Shown here piece after piece: positions 1-7,486 of a stretch of DNA of 45,246 nt. The position numbers and the translations under genes were made by a program. The DNA comes from Halomonas sp. SpR1 (lineage in GTDB: Bacteria; Pseudomonadota; Gammaproteobacteria; Pseudomonadales; Halomonadaceae), in contig NZ_JAUAMB010000040.1 of the NCBI RefSeq assembly GCF_031010175.1, positions 1 through 45,246 of the forward strand, read 5' to 3'. How positions within the stretch are numbered: the stretch's first letter is position 1; each line of letters starts with the position of its first letter. The notes below the pieces were generated by a model that was given only the letters and a program-made list of their open reading frames with translations, was not told the origin of the DNA and did no database searches.

Positions 1-165
1 ATCGGGGCCAGAGGCGCCAGGAGACGACGCCTCATGCACAGGCCGGATATATGGCAGCAACCTGTTCCTGCATCGATGACCGAAGCCTTGCAAGCAGGGA
101 GGAGACCATATATGGGTTTACAGCGCCCTCGCGGAAACCTGCCCTTACTCACAAGAGCACTTCTC
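1..165. other. Non-coding edge segment, possible dispersed intergenic repeat
   Basis: No gene is supported here. The segment lies downstream of the RNase J gene. It holds CCATATATGGG at about 106-116 and a similar GGATATATGG at about 45-54. Read on the minus strand it contains a GCGCTGTAAACCC phrase that resembles, from memory only, dispersed intergenic repeats of Halomonas genomes. No second copy is obvious in this window, apart from a short likeness (AACCCATCCATGGG) before cydA. Confidence 0.25.
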
Positions 166-1863
166 CTAACGGTTGGCGGCGTTGTCCAGGATGACTGTGT
201 CTGGCATTTCGGCGGCCATAATCTGTAGGTGCACGTCGGGCAGGTGCTGCATATGCTCCGCCAGCCAGTGAACCAAGCGGGGCTGCAATGCCTGGCGCAG
301 GTCGGCAAGCGTCTCTGCGGCAATCTCCTCAAGCTGATCATCCAACCAATCGCTAAAGCTATCTTCATCCAGCGGACTGGCACTTGCGGCATCCAGCATC
401 AAACGGCCAATGCGCGCCCAGCCCGTGTCAGTCGCGGTCACCGGCAGCGCTAGGTATAAGCTACCGCGACGGGCTTTATTATTGGCATCGTTCACCTCCA
501 AACCAGGGTGGGGCACCACGCTATTTTGACTGACAATGCAGGGCGGCTGCGGATAGCGCGCCTCGCAGTGCAGCCCGTGGCTATCGAAACTGATCAGATC
601 GCCGTTTACCGGCGTCAGCGGGGCGCTAATACCCAACTGCTTGGCAATGGCCTGATGAGCCTGCTGATGGCGAGCTTCGCCATGCACCGGCATAAGATGC
701 TTGGGCCTGACCCACTGATAGAGCTTGATCAGCTCATCCTGAGCAGGATGTCCTGTAGCATGCAATTCAGGGTGATTGAACTCGTCATAGATGCTGACAC
801 CCAAGTGCGCCAAACGCTTTTTAAGCTGCTCGATGGGACGTTCATTGCCGGGAATGGCTTTGGCCGAGAATATGACGTTATCGCCTGGCTGAAGATCAAC
901 ATAAGGGTGACGGCCCTGGGCCAGACGCTGAAGCGCGGCGCGTGGTTCGCCCTGACTGCCGGTGGCGATAATCACTACTTCATCCGGGGGCAGGTAACCA
1001 AGGTCGTGGTTGGGCACCAGCGGCGGCAGATCATCCATATAGCCGAGCCCCCGGGCGACGCTGACCATGCGCTCCATTGAACGTCCCATCAAGCTGATAC
1101 GACGGCCGCATCGATGAGCAGCGCGTCCTATGGCTAATACCCGGGCAAGATTGCTGGCAAAGCAGGAGATCACCACGCGCCCCTGGCAATTGCTGAGGGT
1201 TTTCGCCAATGCTCGGGCGACATCCCCCTCGCTGCCGGAGTGGCCGGGCATGGGGGCGTTGGTGGAGTCGCCTACTATCAAGTCAACCGGCGCAAGGGCC
1301 TTGAAGTGGGCCGCATTGATCGGCGTGCCGATGATAGGTTCAGGGTCGAGTTTCCAGTCGCCAGTATGTAAAACGCGATAGCCGCCAGCCATCATTACCA
1401 GCGCACAGCTTTCGGGAATCGAGTGGGTTAAAAGCAAATAGCGCAGCGTGAAGGGCCCGCTTTCTAGCGCCTCGCCGGGTTCAATGACGTGGATTGCCGC
1501 GCTGCTAAGCTGGTGTTCAGCAAACTTCAGTCGCAGCAGCCCAGCCGCTAGCGGGGTGGCATAAATAGGGCAGCTCCACATTGGCCAGAGCCAGGCTACC
1601 GCCCCAATGTGGTCTTCATGGCCATGGGTGATAAACAGCGCTTTGGGCACGATTCCCAGTGCTTTCGGGGTGTCGAGATTGGGCACCTGCAGCGGCGAGT
1701 TAGGAAGATCCTGACGAATCATCATGCCGCAGTCCACGGCTACCCAGTGATCGTCATAGCCATATAGCGTTAGATTCATTCCGATCTCACCGCATCCTCC
1801 CAGTGGCAAGATGCGCAGCGGTGGACGACGGCGGGGACGAATTTGAACGCGTGGTGAATGCAT
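166..1863 (-). CDS. rnj: Ribonuclease J-type metallo-beta-lactamase nuclease
   Basis: Predicted RNA 5'-exo/endonuclease of the RNase J family (metallo-beta-lactamase plus beta-CASP fold), cytoplasmic, using two zinc ions. The 565-residue length fits the family (about 550-560). Visible motifs are the metal-binding HGHEDHIG near residue 80, GDST near 195, TGSQGEP near 300 and, in the beta-CASP/C-terminal part, HATGHPAQDEL followed by MPVHGE. The ATG at 1861-1863 is the natural start, because the family core (LPLGGCGEIGMN) begins about 20 residues later. It is transcribed away from purU. RNase J is uncommon in Gammaproteobacteria, which normally depend on RNase E. The family call is firm; the RNA substrate is inferred. 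Confidence 0.85.
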   Translation of the reverse strand: MHSPRVQIRPRRRPPLRILPLGGCGEIGMNLTLYGYDDHWVAVDCGMMIRQDLPNSPLQVPNLDTPKALGIVPKALFITHGHEDHIGAVAWLWPMWSCPIYATPLAAGLLRLKFAEHQLSSAAIHVIEPGEALESGPFTLRYLLLTHSIPESCALVMMAGGYRVLHTGDWKLDPEPIIGTPINAAHFKALAPVDLIVGDSTNAPMPGHSGSEGDVARALAKTLSNCQGRVVISCFASNLARVLAIGRAAHRCGRRISLMGRSMERMVSVARGLGYMDDLPPLVPNHDLGYLPPDEVVIIATGSQGEPRAALQRLAQGRHPYVDLQPGDNVIFSAKAIPGNERPIEQLKKRLAHLGVSIYDEFNHPELHATGHPAQDELIKLYQWVRPKHLMPVHGEARHQQAHQAIAKQLGISAPLTPVNGDLISFDSHGLHCEARYPQPPCIVSQNSVVPHPGLEVNDANNKARRGSLYLALPVTATDTGWARIGRLMLDAASASPLDEDSFSDWLDDQLEEIAAETLADLRQALQPRLVHWLAEHMQHLPDVHLQIMAAEMPDTVILDNAANR

Positions 1864-2009
1864 CTGTTATGAAAAACCTAAAAAGTAGTGACTTAACTAT
1901 ACGGGAAGGCAGGGGCGGCTAACAATCATCCTTGGCCTTCCGATACAATATGAGGCCTAAGCCGCTGGTTTGTCATAATTACCTCAGAAATAGGTCAAGA
2001 GTAGCTCAC

Positions 2010-2864
2010 ATGTCTCATTATTATCGTTTAGTGGTTTCCTGTCCTGATCGGGTGGGCATTGTTGCAAGGGTGTCGAGTTTTATTGCCCAGCAGGGCGGCT
2101 CCATTACCGAAGCCAGTCAGCACTCAGATTTAGAAACCGGCTGCTTTTTTATGCGCTATGAAATTCTGGCGGATTCGGTGGGAATGTCGGCGGAAGCGCT
2201 ACGCGAGGCGTTTGCACCGGTAGCCAGCGAATTCAATATGCAGTGGTCACTGGTGGATACCCAGCAACGCCGCCGCGTGGTGCTGATGGTGTCGCGGGAG
2301 TCACACTGCCTGGTCGATCTGCTTTACCGCTGGCAGGCGGGTGAGCTGGATTGCGATATTGTCGGCGTTATCTCCAATCATGACGATATGCGCTCGCTGA
2401 CCGAGTGGTACGGCATTCCCTACCACCATGTCCCTGTCGACCCTGACAATAAGCAAGCGTCGTTTGCCAAGGTGCAGTCCGAAATCGATAGTGCTCGCGC
2501 TGACTGCGTGGTGCTGGCACGCTATATGCAAATTCTGCCCCCCGAGCTGTGCGCTCGCTATGCGGGACGAGTGATCAATATTCACCACAGCTTTTTGCCC
2601 TCTTTTGCCGGGGCTAAGCCCTATCATCAGGCTTACCAGCGGGGCGTTAAACTGATTGGCGCTACCTGCCATTATGTGACCGAGGAGCTCGATGCAGGCC
2701 CCATCATCGAACAGGATATTCATCGCGTTAGCCACTGCCATACTCCGACTGATTTGGTGCGCTTTGGTCGTGACGTTGAGAAGGCAGTGTTGGCGAGAGG
2801 TTTGCGTTGGCATTTAGAGGATCGCGTGCTGGTGCACGGCAATAAGACAGTGGTATTTAGCTAG
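2010..2864 (+). CDS. purU: Formyltetrahydrofolate deformylase
   Basis: Hydrolyses 10-formyl-tetrahydrofolate to formate and tetrahydrofolate, balancing one-carbon pools and feeding formate to purine synthesis. The protein has 284 residues. An N-terminal ACT domain (about 5-85, starting YRLVVSCPDRVGIVARV) is followed by a formyltransferase domain (about 88-275). The catalytic triad of the formyltransferase fold is visible as N190 and H192 in the INIHHSFLPSF block and D228 in the LDAGP block. An upstream in-frame ATG at 1932 would add 26 residues unrelated to the family, so I chose the ATG at 2010. The downstream permease starts 34 bases later and may be co-transcribed. Confidence 0.92.
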   Translation: MSHYYRLVVSCPDRVGIVARVSSFIAQQGGSITEASQHSDLETGCFFMRYEILADSVGMSAEALREAFAPVASEFNMQWSLVDTQQRRRVVLMVSRESHCLVDLLYRWQAGELDCDIVGVISNHDDMRSLTEWYGIPYHHVPVDPDNKQASFAKVQSEIDSARADCVVLARYMQILPPELCARYAGRVINIHHSFLPSFAGAKPYHQAYQRGVKLIGATCHYVTEELDAGPIIEQDIHRVSHCHTPTDLVRFGRDVEKAVLARGLRWHLEDRVLVHGNKTVVFS

Positions 2865-2898
2865 AGGCTCCCTAACGCCATCAACCCGAGAGGCCGCC

Positions 2899-3570
2899 AT
2901 GTCATTTGCGCAAAGTGTTTTAGCGCCCTGGGCGCTGCTGCTTACCTGGCTACTCTCGCTAGGCGTTTTAGCTTGGGCGCTTTGGGGGCGGCCCTGGCAG
3001 GTGTTGATAGCGGATACGGCGCTTCAGCACCGCTGGCTAGGCGCCACGCTGGCAGTGCTGCTGATGTGGCAGCTGCGTGCCCAGGCAGTGGATTGGCTTA
3101 CGCTGCACCTTGTCTTTACGGTATTAATGACACTTGTTTTTAAAGCGCCATTAGCATTGGTCAGCAACGTGCTGATCAATATTGCCATGGTGGTGGTTGG
3201 TCGTAATGAGTGGTTGTTGCTGGGGGCAAACGTGCTGGTGACCGGGATAGTTCCTGCGGCCATCATTGGCACGGTGTGGCGGCTGGTGGATCGCCGCCTG
3301 CCGGATAACTTGATGGTGTTTCTGTTTGCCTGCGGTTTTTTTGGCGCTGCGTTGGCAACGCTGGGGGGAGGGCTGGCAGCGGTACTGCTGATCATCGTCG
3401 CCGGGACTGACCCCGAAGCCATCTACCTGGCCCAGGAGTATGCGCGATTCTTGCCCCTGTTAATGCCTTCAGAAGCATTTATCACCGGCATGCTGATGAG
3501 CATCCTGCTGGTCTATCACCCTAACTGGGTGGCCACTTTCAATGACCACCGCTATATCGATCTGCAGTAG
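2899..3570 (+). CDS. CbiM-like energy-coupling-factor permease (orphan)
   Basis: A 223-residue integral membrane protein with about six or seven hydrophobic segments. It resembles the CbiM/NikM substrate-binding permease family of energy-coupling-factor transporters: the middle GANVLVTGIVPAAIIG-type segment and the C-terminal LPLLMPSEAFITGM segment match that layout. In cobalt and nickel CbiM/NikM the extreme N terminus carries a metal-binding His (HIxxG type). Here the protein starts MSFAQSVLAPWALL with no His, and no ATPase or CbiQ-type partner is nearby. Its substrate is therefore unknown and it may not transport metal. GAGAGG about 7 bases upstream is a reasonable ribosome site. It ends 8 bases from the convergent lexA stop. 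Confidence 0.6.
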   Translation: MSFAQSVLAPWALLLTWLLSLGVLAWALWGRPWQVLIADTALQHRWLGATLAVLLMWQLRAQAVDWLTLHLVFTVLMTLVFKAPLALVSNVLINIAMVVVGRNEWLLLGANVLVTGIVPAAIIGTVWRLVDRRLPDNLMVFLFACGFFGAALATLGGGLAAVLLIIVAGTDPEAIYLAQEYARFLPLLMPSEAFITGMLMSILLVYHPNWVATFNDHRYIDLQ

Positions 3571-3578
3571 CTTGGTTA

Positions 3579-4259
3579 CTAGCCGAGTGCCTGGCCGTTA
3601 CCGCCACGAATCACTCCGACACCAACGCCTTCGATATCGAGAGACTGGGAGCGCAGGTCGATTTCAATGGGCGCGAAGTCAGGGTTCTCTGCAAACAACG
3701 TTACCTGGTGGCCCTGGCGCTTAAAGCGTTTAACGGTTACTTCATCCTCCAAGCGGGCAACCACAATCTGGCCGTCCCGAACCCTGTCGGTGCGATGAAC
3801 TGCCAATAAATCACCTTCCAGAATACCAATATCCTTCATGGAGAGGCCGCGTACACGCAGCAGGTAGTCGGCTTTGGGGGTGAAGTACTCGGCAGGCAGG
3901 GGGCAGTAACGATCAATATGTTCAGCGGCTAAAATGGGGCTGCCAGCGGCCACCTCACCGATTACGGGCAGACCAGTCGGCAGCGCCTCAACGTTGGCAG
4001 CAGGTAACGTGGTGACTGCGCTATCCGGAATGTCCTGAGGTTCCTGGTTGGGCAACCGTATTCCGCGCGAAGTATTGCGGATAATGCGAATAACCCCTTT
4101 TCGCTCCAGCGCGCGCAGGTGCTCTTCAGCCGCGTTGGGGGAGCGGAAGCCAAGTGCTTTGGCAATCTCGGCACGGGTAGGAGGGTAGCCAAATTCGCCC
4201 ATCGTCTTAACGATAAAATCAAACACGTGCTGTTGGCGAGCGGTTAGCGGACGCGACAT
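3579..4259 (-). CDS. lexA: SOS repressor LexA
   Basis: Transcriptional repressor of the SOS response that self-cleaves when RecA filaments form. Numbering from the ATG at 4257-4259 (226 residues), the winged-helix DNA-binding domain covers about 1-68 (SRPLTARQQHVFDFI onward). The cleavage bond is A105-G106 in GEVAAGSP, and the catalytic Ser-Lys dyad is S140 (in GLSMKD) and K177 (in VTVKRF). It is longer than the 202-residue E. coli protein because of a roughly 30-residue linker (about 69-97). An in-frame codon 12 bases upstream (MESG) is less likely, since the family begins close to MSRPLT. It is divergent from psrA, the order also seen in Pseudomonas, but sulA is absent next to it. Confidence 0.95.
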   Translation of the reverse strand: MSRPLTARQQHVFDFIVKTMGEFGYPPTRAEIAKALGFRSPNAAEEHLRALERKGVIRIIRNTSRGIRLPNQEPQDIPDSAVTTLPAANVEALPTGLPVIGEVAAGSPILAAEHIDRYCPLPAEYFTPKADYLLRVRGLSMKDIGILEGDLLAVHRTDRVRDGQIVVARLEDEVTVKRFKRQGHQVTLFAENPDFAPIEIDLRSQSLDIEGVGVGVIRGGNGQALG

Positions 4260-4318
4260 ACCAGACTCCATAAATAGTGAATAGACAGTAACAAGTTAAA
4301 TGGCGACTTAATCAATAA

Positions 4319-4334
4319 GTGTTTAAGTATACAG
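4319..4334. promoter_or_regulatory. Candidate LexA (SOS) box upstream of lexA
   Basis: GTGTTTAAGTATACAG matches the gammaproteobacterial CTG-N10-CAG SOS consensus at five of six fixed positions, with an AT-rich spacer. It lies 60 bases upstream of the lexA start, where autoregulation is expected. Confidence 0.55.
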
Positions 4335-4335
4335 T

Positions 4336-4351
4336 ATGTTCCTCTGTCCAG
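4336..4351. promoter_or_regulatory. Second, weaker LexA-like box upstream of lexA
   Basis: ATGTTCCTCTGTCCAG has a CAG half-site and a one-mismatch partner (ATG instead of CTG). It is adjacent to the better box, as in the E. coli lexA promoter, which has two boxes. The spacer is not AT-rich, so this is tentative. Confidence 0.3.
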
Positions 4352-4405
4352 TATATGCCTTGTTGCTGCCTATTGCCGATGTCCATACAATTTTCCTAAT
4401 CGTTT

Positions 4406-4418
4406 AAAACTAAGTTTC
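4406..4418. promoter_or_regulatory. Candidate distal PsrA operator
   Basis: AAAAC-TAA-GTTTC fits the published PsrA pattern (G/C)AAAC-N2-4-GTTT(G/C) except for the first base. It sits in the lexA-psrA gap, upstream of the psrA -35 element. The region is A+T rich, so chance is possible. Confidence 0.4.
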
Positions 4419-4458
4419 TGCTTATTTAACGCGCCACATTTTGTCAATAAATCAAGCG

Positions 4459-4487
4459 TTGAGCCCGCCTACGTTATGGCATAGTAT
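4459..4487 (+). promoter_or_regulatory. Probable sigma70 promoter of psrA
   Basis: TTGAGC (4459-4464) and TAGTAT (4482-4487) are separated by 17 bases. Transcription would start near 4494, about 33 bases before the psrA ATG and just before the PsrA-like operator at 4500-4513. Confidence 0.6.
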
Positions 4488-4499
4488 TTTGCTATGTTT

Positions 4500-4513
4500 T
4501 AAACACCTGTTTC
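4500..4513. promoter_or_regulatory. Candidate PsrA autorepression operator
   Basis: TAAAC-ACCT-GTTTC matches the PsrA half-sites AAAC and GTTT with a 4-base spacer. It lies between the predicted transcription start and the ribosome site (GGAG) of psrA, a position suited to repression of its own gene. Confidence 0.55.
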
Positions 4514-4526
4514 CCTGGAGAGCGAC

Positions 4527-5219
4527 ATGGCTCAATCTGATACGGTGACCCGTATACTCGATACCGCCGAGGTGCTGTTTGCAGAGCGGGGTTTTGCCGA
4601 GACTTCGCTGCGCAACATCACCAGCAAAGCGCGGGTTAACCTAGCCGCGGTTAATTACCATTTTGGCTCCAAAAAAGCCCTGATTCAGGCTGTTTTTGCC
4701 CGCTATCTGGATCCGTTTACTCAGCGTTTTCATACGGCGCTGGATGAGCTTGAAGGCCAACACACCGGGCGTGTGATTCCGCTTGAGACACTGCTCGAAA
4801 CGATGGCTACGACCGTTCTTGCGGTGCCAGCCGAGCGTAATAGCTTAAAAGTGTTTATGCGCCTGCTCGGCCTAGCCTACAGCCAGGCCCAGGGGCACCT
4901 CAGACGCTATATCCAGCAAGAGTATGGTGATGTGTTTACGCGCTTTACAGAGCTTGTTCGTAAGGCGACACCGGATCTACCCGATGCGGAGCGCTTTTGG
5001 CGGCTACACTTTATGCTAGGAACGGTAATATTTACGCTGTCTGGCCTTGATGCGCTACGCGATATCGCCGAGAAGGATTACCACGAACAGGTCTCTGTGC
5101 GAGATTTGGTCAGGCGGTTGCTTCCGGTAGTGGTAGCTGCCATGAATGCGCCGTTGCCCATGACCCTCGAAGCAGCCAAACCTGAAGAAGGAAAACATGC
5201 GAACGCCCACGCTAGCTGA
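4527..5219 (+). CDS. psrA: TetR-family regulator PsrA
   Basis: A 230-residue TetR-family DNA-binding protein. In Pseudomonas PsrA senses long-chain fatty acids, represses its own gene and beta-oxidation genes, and affects rpoS. The N-terminal helix-turn-helix (about 8-54) contains AERGFAETSLRNIT and NLAAVNYHFGSKKALIQAVF, which match my memory of Pseudomonas PsrA closely. The C-terminal half (about 75-205) is the ligand-binding and dimer domain. The neighbourhood (lexA on one side, nagZ on the other) is the Pseudomonas psrA context. The ATG is preceded by GGAG at a good distance. Its 3' end overlaps the ykuD gene by 23 bases. Confidence 0.88.
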   Translation: MAQSDTVTRILDTAEVLFAERGFAETSLRNITSKARVNLAAVNYHFGSKKALIQAVFARYLDPFTQRFHTALDELEGQHTGRVIPLETLLETMATTVLAVPAERNSLKVFMRLLGLAYSQAQGHLRRYIQQEYGDVFTRFTELVRKATPDLPDAERFWRLHFMLGTVIFTLSGLDALRDIAEKDYHEQVSVRDLVRRLLPVVVAAMNAPLPMTLEAAKPEEGKHANAHAS

Positions 5220-5733
5220 ACTACCGCCGACTGAAAATATTTGGCTGGAGGTTGATACCACTCAACAGCAGCTGCGCTGTTGGCGAGGCCCGAAAGTGCT
5301 ACATGAGTGTGCCATCTCATCCGCTGCTGCCGGTAGTGGAGAGCGCAATGGTAGCGGTAAAACGCCTCATGGCTGGCACTATGTGCGCGCCGCCATCGGT
5401 GAAGATATGCCCGAAAATGCGGTTTTCCGAGGCCGTCGCTGGACGGGCGAAACCTTTTCCTCCGCACTCGCCGAAGCGCACCCAGAGCGTGACTGGATTT
5501 TGACCCGCATCCTGTGGCTGTGTGGGCTGGAAAAGGGCGTGAACCGCGGTGGGCAGGTGGACTCGCAGCGGCGCTATATTTACCTTCACGGCACGCCACC
5601 TGACGAACCCATGGGGGTCGCCGCCTCCCATGGCTGTATTCGTTTACGCAATAGTGATTTGCTCTACGTTTATTCGTTAGCTTTGCCGGGCACTCCTGTT
5701 TGGTTGCACGGTGGCCGTCAATCCTTCGATTAA
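5197..5733 (+). CDS. YkuD-domain protein without signal peptide; candidate cytosolic L,D-carboxypeptidase
   Basis: A 178-residue protein made almost entirely of a YkuD (L,D-transpeptidase) catalytic domain. The active-site signature SHGCIRL is at about 148-154, with the upstream conserved His in YLHGTP near 130. No signal peptide or membrane segment is visible (start MRTPTLAELPPTENIWLEV), so the protein should stay in the cytoplasm. It starts inside psrA, 23 bases before the psrA stop, behind a GAAGGA ribosome site, and is followed by nagZ, a cytosolic murein-recycling enzyme. Cytosolic YkuD proteins acting as L,D-carboxypeptidases on recycled murein peptides are known (Acinetobacter ElsL, Vibrio LdcV). 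By context this is a candidate of that kind; an ordinary transpeptidase cannot be excluded. Confidence 0.8.
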   Translation: MRTPTLAELPPTENIWLEVDTTQQQLRCWRGPKVLHECAISSAAAGSGERNGSGKTPHGWHYVRAAIGEDMPENAVFRGRRWTGETFSSALAEAHPERDWILTRILWLCGLEKGVNRGGQVDSQRRYIYLHGTPPDEPMGVAASHGCIRLRNSDLLYVYSLALPGTPVWLHGGRQSFD

Positions 5734-5740
5734 TCAGATT

Positions 5741-5768
5741 TTGACACCGCTAGACGATCGTCTAGAAT
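5741..5768 (+). promoter_or_regulatory. Probable nagZ promoter with a 16-base perfect palindrome in the spacer
   Basis: TTGACA (5741-5746) and TAGAAT (5763-5768) are 16 bases apart. The perfect palindrome CTAGACGATCGTCTAG occupies 5750-5765, filling the spacer and touching the -10 element. This is a classic repressor-operator position. The binding protein is unknown. Confidence 0.65.
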
Positions 5769-5796
5769 CATCGCCCCTTTTAATGGATCAATCACG

Positions 5797-6828
5797 ATGA
5801 CTCAACCGTTAGGCCCGGTCATGCTTGACCTTGAAGGCCCAAAATTGACGGCTGCAGAGAAGCGCTTGCTGCTAGAACCGACGGTCGGGGGTGTTATTCT
5901 GTTTGCCCGCAATGTCGAGAATGGCTATCAGGTGCGCCAGCTTTGTAGCGATATACGCCGCGTTCGTGCTGATTTATTGCTCGCCGTTGATCAAGAGGGC
6001 GGCCGTGTTCAGCGCATTAAAGAGGGCTTAACTCGCCTGCCTGCCATGGCACGTATAGGCGAGTGCTATCTCGCTACCCCGGATGAGGGGGTGTTGTTAG
6101 CCAAAGACGCCGGCTGGCTATTGGGGATGGAGATGGCCGCCTGCGGGCTGGATCTGAGCTTCGCGCCGGTATTGGACGTTGAGAGCGGGCTATCCAGTGT
6201 TATTGGTGATCGTAGTTTTAGTAGCGACCCCCAGCACGTTGCCAAGCTAGGCAGCGCCTTTATTCAAGGGCTTCACGATGCCGGTATGGCCGCTGTGGGT
6301 AAGCATTTCCCCGGTCATGGCGGCGTTGCGGCGGACTCTCACGTTGCATTACCGGTCGATGACCGTCCGCTAGACGTGATTAAACAGCACGATCTTGTGC
6401 CTTTTACCCAGTTAGCCTCACAGCTGGATGGCGTTATGCCTGCGCACGTTATTTATAGCGCTTTCGATACGCGCCCTGCGGGGTTTTCTCCCACTTGGTT
6501 GGGCATGCTTCGGGAGTCGCTAGGCTTCAAAGGCTGCGTTTTCTCTGATGACCTGAGTATGGCGGGCGCCCACGAGGCGGGAGACCCCAAAGCCCGTGCC
6601 CAGGCAGCGCTGGCAGCCGGTTGCGATATGCTGCTGGTATGTAACGACCGAGCTGCCGCGCTTGAAGTTATGAACGCCTGCCAGGGAATCAATACCAAGC
6701 GCCCCGCCAAACTGCGTTATAGCCGTGCTCGGCCAGACCTGGACGCGCTGAGTGCACTGGGCCGTTGGCGTCGTACTCACGCTAAGCTGGAAGCGCTGGC
6801 TGATAAGCCCAAATCAAGCGCTGAATAA
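5797..6828 (+). CDS. nagZ: Beta-N-acetylhexosaminidase NagZ
   Basis: Glycoside hydrolase family 3 enzyme that removes GlcNAc from GlcNAc-anhydroMurNAc-peptides in the cytoplasm during murein recycling, thereby shaping the muropeptides that signal beta-lactamase induction. The protein has 343 residues, the usual length. Visible signatures are AVDQEGGRVQR near 68, the GH3 NagZ block KHFPGHG at 169-175 followed by DSHVALP, and FSDDLSM at 249-255. No signal peptide is present. The ribosome site is weak (TGGATCA). It has its own promoter after the ykuD gene and probably drives the phosphoribosyltransferase gene behind it. Confidence 0.93.
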   Translation: MTQPLGPVMLDLEGPKLTAAEKRLLLEPTVGGVILFARNVENGYQVRQLCSDIRRVRADLLLAVDQEGGRVQRIKEGLTRLPAMARIGECYLATPDEGVLLAKDAGWLLGMEMAACGLDLSFAPVLDVESGLSSVIGDRSFSSDPQHVAKLGSAFIQGLHDAGMAAVGKHFPGHGGVAADSHVALPVDDRPLDVIKQHDLVPFTQLASQLDGVMPAHVIYSAFDTRPAGFSPTWLGMLRESLGFKGCVFSDDLSMAGAHEAGDPKARAQAALAAGCDMLLVCNDRAAALEVMNACQGINTKRPAKLRYSRARPDLDALSALGRWRRTHAKLEALADKPKSSAE

Positions 6829-6876
6829 GTCCTTTGCCTAAATAAATGAAGCCGTTAACCCGCCGTGGAGTGGTAG

Positions 6877-7455
6877 ATGTCAAAGCTGGATAAAGAAGCC
6901 TTAGAGTCCTTGGACTCAATGCGCGAACTGATGGATAACGCCGATTGCTTGATTTCCCAGCAAGAGGTCGAGCGGGCGCTTGATCGTATGGCGGAAGCGA
7001 TTACTCGAGATTTAGGCGATAAGCTGCCGGTTTTTTACTGCGTGATGAATGGAGGCCTGATTACCACAGGTCATCTGCTTACTCGTCTGGGCTTCCCGCT
7101 GGAAGTGGATTATCTGCATGCCACCCGCTACCGCAACGAGTTGCGTGGCGGCGAGCTATTTTGGCGCGTTTCCCCGGAAGTGCCGATGGCCGGTCGTCAT
7201 GTTGTTATCGTTGACGATATTCTGGATGAGGGCGCGACTCTGGCGGCGATTTTGGCATACTGCAAAGAAGCCCAGGCCGCCAGTGTCACCACGGCGGTGC
7301 TGGTGGATAAACAGCACAACCGCAAGGCAGTGCCCGGTTTAAAAGCCGACTACTGCAGCCTGGAAGTTGCCGACCGCTACGTGTTTGGCTTTGGTATGGA
7401 TTACAAAGGCTACTGGCGCAACGCGCCGGGGATTTTTGCCCCCAAGGGGATGTAA
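6877..7455 (+). CDS. hpt: Hypoxanthine-guanine phosphoribosyltransferase
   Basis: A purine-salvage enzyme joining hypoxanthine or guanine to PRPP. The 192-residue protein has the type I phosphoribosyltransferase PRPP-binding loop VVIVDDILDEGATL at about 109-122, the flexible-loop region around ATRYRNE, and a C-terminal hood with DRYVFGFGMDYKGYWRN, which matches the base-binding region of hypoxanthine-guanine enzymes. The GGAG-like site before the ATG supports the start. It lies 48 bases after nagZ, likely in the same transcript. The gene symbol follows family usage; substrate preference between hypoxanthine and guanine cannot be read from the sequence. Confidence 0.85.
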   Translation: MSKLDKEALESLDSMRELMDNADCLISQQEVERALDRMAEAITRDLGDKLPVFYCVMNGGLITTGHLLTRLGFPLEVDYLHATRYRNELRGGELFWRVSPEVPMAGRHVVIVDDILDEGATLAAILAYCKEAQAASVTTAVLVDKQHNRKAVPGLKADYCSLEVADRYVFGFGMDYKGYWRNAPGIFAPKGM

Positions 7456-7486
7456 TCCGCTGAGGGCTTGTGGTGTTTTTTTACGC

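Noticed and set aside
508..1080. 190-residue frame opposite the RNase J gene
   Set aside because: Antisense to a well-supported gene with no recognisable protein features; similar long antisense frames opposite purU, acnB and cydA were rejected for the same reason.
3571..3578. sulA next to lexA as in Pseudomonas
   Set aside because: The neighbour beyond lexA is a convergent membrane permease; no sulA-like frame exists.
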